A DNA stretch of 64,000 bases from Synechococcales cyanobacterium CNB (lineage in GTDB: Bacteria; Planctomycetota; Phycisphaerae; Phycisphaerales; UBA1924): contig SZOZ01000009.1 in assembly GCA_030263455.1 (NCBI GenBank), forward strand, positions 177,462 through 241,461, read 5' to 3'. Under the pieces are notes generated by a model. That model did not search any database. It was not told the origin of the DNA and worked only from the letters and a program-made list of their open reading frames with translations. Below are positions 10,364 to 17,871 of this stretch, piece after piece; the stretch's first letter is position 1; each line of letters begins with the position of its first letter. The position numbers and the translations under genes were made by a program.

Positions 10364-11058
10364 CCCACCCGCTCCCAGCGCGGCAGCGCGGAGCCGCCCC
10401 ACCCCCACCGTCCGGACAACCCCCGCCACCACCACCGCGACGCGACCCAGCCAAGCGCGGCCCCGCCGTAGACGTCCGACGCGAAGTGTGCCCCGGAGAG
10501 CACCCGTGTCAGCCCGCACCCGCACGCCAGCACGAGCGCGAGCCATCGAAGGGGGGGGTACGCGGCCGCCAGCGCGAACGCCCCCCCGAACGCCGTCGCC
10601 GCGTGCGAGCTGGGAAACCCGAGGTTCGACGAATCGATGAACGCCCCGAAGGGCGCGCGGAAGACGTACCCCTGCCACGCCCCGTCCACGCCCGACACCT
10701 CCGGGCGCTCGCGCCCGACGAGCATCTTCACCGCCTCGGCCACGAGGCCTGCCGTCAGCGCGCCGAGCACGACCGTCGCCGCCCGACGTGCCGCGGCACG
10801 GTCATCCCCCCCCTCTCGTCCCAGGAGCACGATCGCAGCCCCGACCGACAGCCATGCCGGCAGGTAGCCCGCCGTGCGCAGCATCTGGTACCAGTCTTCG
10901 AGTTCCCCGGCCGCCCTCCGCTCCGGCGGCCACGTGATCGCGTCGTACACGGCCCGGTCGAGCAACGAGACCGCGAGCAGACCGAGCAGCGCCAGCGCGC
11001 CGGCCGTCATGGCCCGCGAACGCCGCATCTGCCGCTCGGCCACCGTGCGATGGATCAC
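10360..11058 (-). CDS. PAP2-family membrane phosphatase
   Basis: 232 residues from a GTG at 11058, which overlaps the previous stop (GTGA) and has GGAGGAGG about 7 nt upstream. An alternative ATG lies at 11028. All three PAP2 motifs are present: KMLVGRERP, PSSHAA and RVLSGAHFASD. Several membrane segments surround them. The family dephosphorylates undecaprenyl pyrophosphate, phosphatidic acid or lipid A phosphates. Neighbouring glycosyltransferase and Lpt-like genes suggest a lipid-carrier or lipid A substrate, which is an inference. Confidence 0.9.
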   Translation of the reverse strand: MIHRTVAERQMRRSRAMTAGALALLGLLAVSLLDRAVYDAITWPPERRAAGELEDWYQMLRTAGYLPAWLSVGAAIVLLGREGGDDRAAARRAATVVLGALTAGLVAEAVKMLVGRERPEVSGVDGAWQGYVFRAPFGAFIDSSNLGFPSSHAATAFGGAFALAAAYPPLRWLALVLACGCGLTRVLSGAHFASDVYGGAALGWVASRWWWRGLSGRWGWGGSALPRWERVG

Positions 11059-12743
11059 CGCTCGCCCTCCTCCGTCCCCTGCCGCGCCGCCGCGCCGAAC
11101 CCACGGTATCCGATCCCCACGAACACGAGCCTTCCTGCCTTGCTCTCCCCGCGCAGCTGAGGCCCCGGCTCCACCCGCTCGAACGCAGGCCGCCACTGTT
11201 CGATCGTCGCCCCCGTCAACAGCGCGGGCCTCCCGAGCAGCGCTCGCTCCACTTCCGGGTTGCGCAGGTCCGTCTCGGGCCAATGGTCGTACTGCGTCGC
11301 CCGGCCTTCGGTCAGGCTGCTCGCGCAGTACACCGTCGGCCGGCCCGGCAGGTAGAACGCCATCTGGCTCGCGCGACCGTACTGCTGCGCGATCACGAAC
11401 GGCTCAACCCCCGTGCGCTCGCGCAGCGCGTCGAGACGCTGGGCCGCGTCCGCCGCGCGCTCGTCCGCTCCCCCCATCCGACCCTGGGGGAACATCCACC
11501 CGACGAGGGGCGCCTTCGACAGCAGGTCGATCCGCAACGCCCCCAGCCCGATCACCAGCCCCAGCACGACCGAGACGTCCCAAGCGATCTGCCGGTGCGA
11601 CTCCGGCTTTCGACGCACGATCCCAGCCCAAGGACGCTCACCGCGGGGCAGCGCGCCCCACGCCGTGCGCCGGCGCAGCACGTCGTCCATCGCGTCCACG
11701 ACGCCCCACCCGCAGAGGGCCGCCATCGTCACGTAGCCCGCCATCGGCCAGTTCCCCTCGGGTTCGGTCAGGAAGGACACCGCCACGTAGATCGCCAGCA
11801 CCGGCGCGCCGCAGACGATCAGGAACGCCCGCCCCGGCCACGCCGGCTCGCTCCGCCGCCGGATCGCCACGACCGCGCTGTAGACGCCGAGCAGGAGCGG
11901 CGCGCCGGCCAGCGCGATCTGCCCGCCCAGGAACTCGAGAGTCCATTTCGGGTTGTAACGCCAGCCCCCCCCCTCCGCCTGCGTGGGCGCGACGTCGCCC
12001 CCGGGCAGCCCGAGATGCCCGAGCAGATGATGCACGGTCGGCCACCCGTGCGCCGCGTTCCACGCCGCGACCGGCGCGACGCCCAGCAGCCCCACGCTGA
12101 CGCCCGCCGCTACCCACCCCCACCCCGCTCTCGGACGCGATGAACCGCGCCGGATCAGCGTGTACCACGCAAGCCCCGGCACGAGCAGGACGACGACATA
12201 CTTGAACAGAAAACCGACCGCGAGCACGGCGCCGAGGGCAACCCACGCCGGACCCGACCCGCGCTCGATCGCGCGCCACCCCGCCCAGCACGCCGCCGCC
12301 CAGCACGCCACCATCGGCCCGTCGATCGTCATCAGCAGCCCGACGACCTGGAACACCGGCATCAGCAGGAACACGCCCGCGGCGAAGAACCCCGCGCGTC
12401 CGTCCCGGCAGGCGTCGCGTGCCAGCCCCGCCACGCAGAGCGCGGACGCACCCGACGCGAGCGCCGCCGGCAGCCGCACCGCCCATTCCGAATCGCCGAA
12501 GAGCCGCGTCGAGGCCGCGATCAGCCACGCCACCCCCGGCCCCTTCGAGTAGTACGACAGCGCCAGCCGTCGGCTCCACTCCCAGTAGTGCGCCTCGTCC
12601 TCGATCAGCGTGTACGGGCAGAGCCAGACGAGATACACGATCCGCAGCGCGGTGACGCTCAGCACGAGCAGCAGCGTCGCACGCCACCCGCTCGCCCACG
12701 GCGCGAACGTGCGAACCCCTGCTGTGGACGCTGCATCCGACAC
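11055..12743 (-). CDS. Family-39 (ArnT/PMT-type) membrane glycosyltransferase
   Basis: 562 residues from a GTG at 12743 that overlaps the preceding TAG stop by one base. After a short N-terminus and the first membrane helix comes EDEAHYWEWSRRLALSYY, the acidic DE(A)HY loop of GT39/ArnT enzymes. About ten membrane segments follow, then a soluble C-terminal part with YLPGRPTVYC. Such enzymes transfer sugars from polyprenyl phosphate to lipid A or proteins outside the inner membrane. The overlapping neighbours suggest an envelope glycolipid role. Confidence 0.85.
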   Translation of the reverse strand: MSDAASTAGVRTFAPWASGWRATLLLVLSVTALRIVYLVWLCPYTLIEDEAHYWEWSRRLALSYYSKGPGVAWLIAASTRLFGDSEWAVRLPAALASGASALCVAGLARDACRDGRAGFFAAGVFLLMPVFQVVGLLMTIDGPMVACWAAACWAGWRAIERGSGPAWVALGAVLAVGFLFKYVVVLLVPGLAWYTLIRRGSSRPRAGWGWVAAGVSVGLLGVAPVAAWNAAHGWPTVHHLLGHLGLPGGDVAPTQAEGGGWRYNPKWTLEFLGGQIALAGAPLLLGVYSAVVAIRRRSEPAWPGRAFLIVCGAPVLAIYVAVSFLTEPEGNWPMAGYVTMAALCGWGVVDAMDDVLRRRTAWGALPRGERPWAGIVRRKPESHRQIAWDVSVVLGLVIGLGALRIDLLSKAPLVGWMFPQGRMGGADERAADAAQRLDALRERTGVEPFVIAQQYGRASQMAFYLPGRPTVYCASSLTEGRATQYDHWPETDLRNPEVERALLGRPALLTGATIEQWRPAFERVEPGPQLRGESKAGRLVFVGIGYRGFGAAARQGTEEGER

Positions 12744-14482
12744 TAGTGCTTCCTCAGCCCTCGGTACGCCACGAGCGTGTACGCCGTCAGCCCTCCGACC
12801 CCGCCCCACAGCATCAGCAGGCCCGGCGCGCCCGTGTTGTGCACCAGCGACTGCCCCCCGCTGATCGTCAGCACCGCCCCGAGCGCGGGGAAGAAACTCC
12901 AGAGGTACACCGTCAGCGGCAGACTCGAACGCAGCCTCACCGCCGTCACCGCCCCGGTGATGACCATCACGAAGCAACTCGTCGCCATCGCCCAGCGCTC
13001 GTGCTGCTTGCTCGTGATCTCGCGGTCCAGGTGCTCAAGCCGACGCTTCAACTCCCGCGTCGGCGGGAGCAGGAACGGGTCCGCGCGCTCGCCCGTCACC
13101 CTCGGCCCGGCCATCGCGAGCAGGCGCGGCGCGTCCAGCGCCAGCAGCGAGGGCAGCGGGTTCTGACCGGGCCGGATGTTGTCCAGCACGCGCTCCGCCA
13201 ACTGCCCGCCGGGCGCCTCGCCCATCGTTCCCGGCTCCGCGCCCGCCCCGCGCGCCGCGAAGCCGCGCAGCGTCAGCCGCAGCGTCAGGTCGCGGTCCTC
13301 GAGCCGAGGTCCGCCCATGTGCGTCGCCAGCCACGCCTGCTCCGCCACGATCTCCGTCACCCCCCCCCCGCCCGGTTCTCCGCCAGGACCGAGCCGCCAC
13401 ACCTCGACGGCGACCGGCGCGCCATCGCGCGCGGGGATCAGCCTCCACGCCCGCTCGGGGTGATCCCACGCGATCCCAGCCGCACGCACCACGATCGGCT
13501 CGCCGTTCGCCCGCTCGAGCCGAACCCGCCCCTGCGACACCAGCGAGTCGTTGATCGCGTCCGTCGTCGCCCGCTCGGCCAGGTGGTACGCCAAGTCGCG
13601 CGTCCGCGTGCGGATGAAACTCATCCGGTCAGGCTCGTTGCGAAGACGCCGAAGTTCACCGAAGGTCAGGAACTTCGGGTCGTCCTCGAACGCGCTGGGC
13701 ACCACGAAACTGAACGGGCGCAGCTGCTCGAACAGGATCAGCGTTTCGTCGCGCCGAACCCCCGACCCCTGCTCCGGCCGCACCCACGCCAGGCTCTGCC
13801 TGCGCCCGTGCTCGTCCTCGTCCGGGACGACGACGATCGGCGCCCGCCGCACCACCGCCTCGTCGCGGACGTCGCCGAACCGGTCGATGTCCAGAAACAC
13901 CACGCCCCCGAGCACGAGGTACTGCGTCGCTCCCATCTCCGCAAGCCTCGGGTCCGCCTTCGGATCGACCTGCACCACCGTGTCCGCATGGATCATCAGC
14001 GACCCGATCTCGACCGACTGTCCCCGCTCGAACGACCGCACCATCAGTTTCGTTACGTCCTGACGGACGACCTGCTCCATCGAACGCAGGAAGTGCGGGA
14101 TCACCCACTCGTTGAGCAGCAGCAGCACGCCCGCCAGGACCAGCCCCGACGCCACCGCGGGCGCGAGCACGCGCCCGTGGCTCACCCCCCCCGCGTGCGC
14201 CGCCAGCACCTCGTTGTCCTGCGCCATCCGGTGGAACGCGAGCGTCGCCGCGAACCCCGACGCGAACGGCAGCGCGTACGCCAGCATCGGCGGCATCGCC
14301 AGCAGCACGAACCGGATCGCCTCCGCCGGTCCCAGCTTCCCGTCCGCCAGCGGCTTCACCGCCGCGGCGAACGAGATCACCGTCACCAGTACCGCCGTGG
14401 TGAGCAGGAGCAGCCGCCACAACTCCGCCGTCGTGTGCCGCCAGAGCGTCCAGGGGGCGGTTCGGATCATGGTCAGACGCAT
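12743..14482 (-). CDS. LptF/LptG-family permease, LptF-like
   Basis: 579 residues from the ATG at 14482; a GTG at 14491 and an ATG at 14470 are alternatives and none has a clear Shine-Dalgarno. N-terminal helices include LPFASGFAATLAFHRMAQDNEV, in which AQDNEV matches the family's conserved S(x)NE loop after TM3. A long periplasmic region follows (residues about 130-480), larger than usual, then three C-terminal membrane segments ending near the stop. Likely the partner of the LptG-like protein at 9224, with the glycosyltransferase and PAP2 genes between the two permease genes. Confidence 0.85.
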   Translation of the reverse strand: MRLTMIRTAPWTLWRHTTAELWRLLLLTTAVLVTVISFAAAVKPLADGKLGPAEAIRFVLLAMPPMLAYALPFASGFAATLAFHRMAQDNEVLAAHAGGVSHGRVLAPAVASGLVLAGVLLLLNEWVIPHFLRSMEQVVRQDVTKLMVRSFERGQSVEIGSLMIHADTVVQVDPKADPRLAEMGATQYLVLGGVVFLDIDRFGDVRDEAVVRRAPIVVVPDEDEHGRRQSLAWVRPEQGSGVRRDETLILFEQLRPFSFVVPSAFEDDPKFLTFGELRRLRNEPDRMSFIRTRTRDLAYHLAERATTDAINDSLVSQGRVRLERANGEPIVVRAAGIAWDHPERAWRLIPARDGAPVAVEVWRLGPGGEPGGGGVTEIVAEQAWLATHMGGPRLEDRDLTLRLTLRGFAARGAGAEPGTMGEAPGGQLAERVLDNIRPGQNPLPSLLALDAPRLLAMAGPRVTGERADPFLLPPTRELKRRLEHLDREITSKQHERWAMATSCFVMVITGAVTAVRLRSSLPLTVYLWSFFPALGAVLTISGGQSLVHNTGAPGLLMLWGGVGGLTAYTLVAYRGLRKH

Positions 14483-14509
14483 CACGCGCACGAGCGATCG
14501 CCCGCCCGT

Positions 14510-14776
14510 TCAGCCCTTCTTCTGGTAGTACTCCAGGTTCACCTGGATGTACTTGCTCCACTCCGGCGGCAGGTCTTCCTGCGGGTAGATCGCCTTCACC
14601 GGGCACTCGTCCACGCACAGACCGCAGTCAATGCACGTGTCCGGGTCGATGTACAACTGCTCCGCCGTCTCGAACTCCGGCTCGTCCTTCGTCGGGTGAA
14701 TGCAGTCCACTGGGCACACGTCCACACACGACGTGTCCTTCGTACCGATGCATGGCTCGCCGATGATGTGCGGCAT
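14510..14776 (-). CDS. Ferredoxin with two iron-sulfur cluster motifs
   Basis: 88 residues from the ATG at 14776 (MPHIIGEPCIGTKD). The N-terminal half has C9, C17, C21 and C25 in a C-x7-C-x3-C-x3-C arrangement, as in 7Fe/8Fe bacterial ferredoxins. The second motif is the canonical CIDCGLCVDECP. The C-terminus YIQVNLEYYQKKG is typical of the small FdxA-like group. It should serve as a soluble electron carrier. It stands alone between the LptF-like and OGT-like genes. Confidence 0.93.
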   Translation of the reverse strand: MPHIIGEPCIGTKDTSCVDVCPVDCIHPTKDEPEFETAEQLYIDPDTCIDCGLCVDECPVKAIYPQEDLPPEWSKYIQVNLEYYQKKG

Positions 14777-14834
14777 GGCAAGGCGACTCCGCGTGAATGC
14801 TCCGCCAGGCCCGCTCCCGGGCCTGCGCCGCCGA

Positions 14835-16625
14835 TCATAGACGGCCACGCTCGGACCCGTGCCCCGCCTCACCCCCGCACGCCGACGACCACAGACTCCG
14901 GTACGCCGACTCCACCCGCCGGCACGCGCCAGCCGCGTCGCACAGGGGTGACCGTGCCACCCGGTCGCGCAGCCCGCCTCGCAGCGACGCAAGCCGTTCC
15001 CGATCCCGCGCCAGCAAGACCGCCGACTCAACGAACGCCTCCACCGTCGGCGCGCACAAGTCCTCAAGCCCCACTGCGCGCAACAGGCTCAGCCCCACCC
15101 GCGACGCGTGCGCGCCGCCTGCCACAGTCACCACCGGCACGCCCATCCACATCGCCTCGCACGTCGTCGTCGTCCCGGCATACGGGAACGTATCCAATCC
15201 CACGTCCACGCGGCCGTACACCTCCAGGTGCTCGCGCTGGCCCGGCGTCGGCCCGAGCAGGTCGAGCCGCGATCGTTCCACGCCGCGCCCCTCGAAGAAC
15301 GCCGCGATTCGTTCCCGCGCCCGCGCGTCCGCAAGCCCCATGTTCTTCAGCACGAGCCTCGACCCGGGCACACGGCGCAGCACGTCCGCCCACGCCGCGA
15401 GCGTCCATTCGCCCATCTTCGGCAGCGTGTTGAACGAGCCGAACGTCACGACGCCCGACGACTCCACCGGCCCCCGTCGCACGTCGGGTGAATCGTCCAG
15501 CGGCCGATAGCACAGGAAGCACGGGTCGAGCCGCACCAGCCGTTCCATTGCGAGCCGCTCCGCGCCGTCCGGATCCGTCGCGCTGTCCACGAGCCTCGCG
15601 TCGATCGCGGGCACGCCCGTCGTCGCCGGGTAGCCGATCCACGTCGCCTGCACAGGCGCGGCCCTCGCCGCCAGCGCGCCGAGCCGGTTGCCCACCGTGT
15701 GCCCGCCCAACTCCACCAGCACGTCGATCCCGTCCGCGCGCACGCGTCGCACCAGCGCGTCGTCGCTCATCCCGGCGGCGTCCACCCAGGCGTCCGACTT
15801 CGACCGGATCCGTTCCGTCGTGTCGTCGCGCCGCGGCGCGGTCATGTAACAGGTCACGTGCACTTCGTCGCGGTCGTGGCGCTCCACGATCGGCTCGATG
15901 AAGAACGCCACCGAGTGCGCCCGGAAGTCCGACGACACGTACCCCACCCGCAGGGGCCGCTTGCCCGCGTCCGACGGTCGCATCGCGGGCGGTGTGCGCC
16001 CGCCCGAGACCAGCCGCCCCAGCCGCCGGTGCAACTCGAACACCTCGTCCGCCGACGCATTCGCGTCGTAGTGCAACGCGCTCACCAGTTGCCGAAGCGC
16101 TTCGGCGTCCGCGGGCGCGATCGCGACCGCCTCACGCAGGGCGGCCACCGCTTCCGTCACGCGCCCCGCCGCCAGCAGCGCGCCGCCGAGGTTTACACGC
16201 AGTCTCGCGTCGCGCGGGTTCGCCGCCGCCCCCACGCCCGCCGCCTCCGCCGACTCCTCGTTCCGGTCCTGGAGCGTGAGCACACGAGACAGGCCGAGCG
16301 CGCCAGGAACGTACGCCGGGTCGATCTCCAGCGCGCGCCGATACGCCGTCTCCGCCTCCTCCAGCCTGCCCAGCGCGGCCAGCGCGTTGCCCAGGTTGTT
16401 GTGCGGCCCGGGCGCATTCACCGAAAGCGACGCCGCTCGCCGCAGCGCCCGCTCCGCTCCCGCCGCGTCCCCGGACTCCAGCAAGATCACGCCAAGGACG
16501 TTGTGCGCGTTCGCGTTCCCCTGCGCCGCCGCCACTGCCCGGCGCGCCGCGGCCAGGGCCTGCGCCGTGCGACCGGCGCGGTGCAGTTCGATCGCCTGCT
16601 GGATCGCCCGGTTCGGATCAGCCAA
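14835..16625 (-). CDS. TPR + GT41 O-GlcNAc transferase-like protein
   Basis: 596 residues from a TTG at 16625, which overlaps the end of dxr by 8 nt; no better start is seen because the TPRs begin at once. Residues about 5-190 are tetratricopeptide repeats (NAHNVLGVILLESGDAAGAE and PHNNLGNALAALGRLEEAE). Residues about 220-590 are the GT41 catalytic region: LRVGYVSSDFRAHSVAFF, GGHTVGNR, WIGYPATTG, TFGSFNTLPKM and DTFPYAGTTTTCEAMWMG. GT41 enzymes transfer sugars such as GlcNAc to Ser/Thr of proteins. Whether this one glycosylates cytoplasmic proteins or an appendage cannot be told. Confidence 0.9.
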   Translation of the reverse strand: MADPNRAIQQAIELHRAGRTAQALAAARRAVAAAQGNANAHNVLGVILLESGDAAGAERALRRAASLSVNAPGPHNNLGNALAALGRLEEAETAYRRALEIDPAYVPGALGLSRVLTLQDRNEESAEAAGVGAAANPRDARLRVNLGGALLAAGRVTEAVAALREAVAIAPADAEALRQLVSALHYDANASADEVFELHRRLGRLVSGGRTPPAMRPSDAGKRPLRVGYVSSDFRAHSVAFFIEPIVERHDRDEVHVTCYMTAPRRDDTTERIRSKSDAWVDAAGMSDDALVRRVRADGIDVLVELGGHTVGNRLGALAARAAPVQATWIGYPATTGVPAIDARLVDSATDPDGAERLAMERLVRLDPCFLCYRPLDDSPDVRRGPVESSGVVTFGSFNTLPKMGEWTLAAWADVLRRVPGSRLVLKNMGLADARARERIAAFFEGRGVERSRLDLLGPTPGQREHLEVYGRVDVGLDTFPYAGTTTTCEAMWMGVPVVTVAGGAHASRVGLSLLRAVGLEDLCAPTVEAFVESAVLLARDRERLASLRGGLRDRVARSPLCDAAGACRRVESAYRSLWSSACGGEAGHGSERGRL

Positions 16626-17865
16626 CGCTGCGCCCCGCCAACTCGCCCACGAGCGACGCCACGAACGCCCGTGCCTCGCCGTCCGCCTCCATCACGTCCG
16701 CGAGCGTTCGTACCGTCCGCGGCGCGATCGCTTCCATCGCCTCTCGCACGATCTCCACGATCCGCCCGAATGGGATCAACCTTGTCCGCAAGAAGGCGTC
16801 CACAGCCGCCTCGTTCGCCGCGTTGAATACCGCGCCCGCCGTGCCCCCCACCTCGACCACGCGCCGCGCCAGCCCGATCGCCGGGAACCGCTCCTCGCAC
16901 GGCGTCTCGAACTCGAACGTCCGCAGGCTGTCGAGGTCCAGCGAACGCCCGCACCCCGGCAGCCGCAACGGCGCGCAGAGCGCGTGCTGGATCGGCACGC
17001 GCATGTCCGGCGCGCCCAGCTGCGCGATCGCCGACCCGTCCGCCAGTTCCGCGATCGCGTGCACGATCGATCCCGGATGGATCAGCACCCCGATGCGGTC
17101 CGCGCCCAGCCCGAAGAGCCAGTGCGCCTCGACGACCTCCAGCCCCTTGTTCACCAGCGTCGCCGAGTCGATCGTGACCTTCGCGCCCATCGACCAGGTC
17201 GGGTGCGCCAAGGCCTGCTCGGGCGTCGCGTCGTACGCCCGCGCAGAGGTCCACGTCCTGAACGGCCCGCCCGACGCCGTCAGCACCAGCCGCTGAACGC
17301 ACACGGGCGCGATCATCGGCGGCCAATCCGCGCACCCCGGCAGACCGGCGAGACACTGCCACGCCGCCGAGTGTTCGCTATCGACCGGCAGCAACCGCGC
17401 GCCCGCTCGCTGCGCCGCCGGCACAACCAGCGCGCCAGCGGCGACCAGCGTTTCCTTGTTCGCCAGCGCGACGTCGCGCCCCAGTTCCACCGCCGCCAGC
17501 GTCGCGGGAAGCCCCGCCACGCCCACGATCGACGCCAGCACGACGTCCGACTCGACCTCGCGCACCAGCGCCTCGGCGGCGCCAGGCCCGACCCGGCAGC
17601 GCACGCCCTCGACGCCCCCCCCCTCCGCCAACGCGCACTCACGCACGCCGAACTCACACGCCTGCTCCGCCAGCAGACCCGCGTTCCGGCCGGCCGCCAG
17701 GCCCACCACCTCGAACCGCACCGGCGATACCCCGGCCCGGTGCAGCCCGTTCAGGTGCCGCACCACTTCGAGCGCCTGCGTCCCGATCGACCCCGTCGAA
17801 CCGAGCACGATGAGCCGGCGCACGCTGAGCATCTCCGTTCCCGATGTCGCGCCCCGCCCGGCCAT
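16618..17865 (-). CDS. dxr: 1-deoxy-D-xylulose 5-phosphate reductoisomerase
   Basis: 415 residues from the ATG at 17865, which has AAGGAGGAG about 9 nt upstream, overlapping the 3' end of the RNase E gene. NADPH-binding GSTGSIGTQALEVV lies at about 22-35. Active-site stretches ANKETLV, DSEHSAAWQCL, TASGGPFR and GAKVTIDSATLVNKGLE are intact. It converts DXP to MEP, the committed step of the non-mevalonate isoprenoid pathway. A short insertion (about GCADWPPMIAPV) follows the SEHSA motif. Transcribed with rne upstream and the OGT-like gene downstream. Confidence 0.97.
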   Translation of the reverse strand: MAGRGATSGTEMLSVRRLIVLGSTGSIGTQALEVVRHLNGLHRAGVSPVRFEVVGLAAGRNAGLLAEQACEFGVRECALAEGGGVEGVRCRVGPGAAEALVREVESDVVLASIVGVAGLPATLAAVELGRDVALANKETLVAAGALVVPAAQRAGARLLPVDSEHSAAWQCLAGLPGCADWPPMIAPVCVQRLVLTASGGPFRTWTSARAYDATPEQALAHPTWSMGAKVTIDSATLVNKGLEVVEAHWLFGLGADRIGVLIHPGSIVHAIAELADGSAIAQLGAPDMRVPIQHALCAPLRLPGCGRSLDLDSLRTFEFETPCEERFPAIGLARRVVEVGGTAGAVFNAANEAAVDAFLRTRLIPFGRIVEIVREAMEAIAPRTVRTLADVMEADGEARAFVASLVGELAGRSVG

Positions 17866-17871
17866 CCCGCG

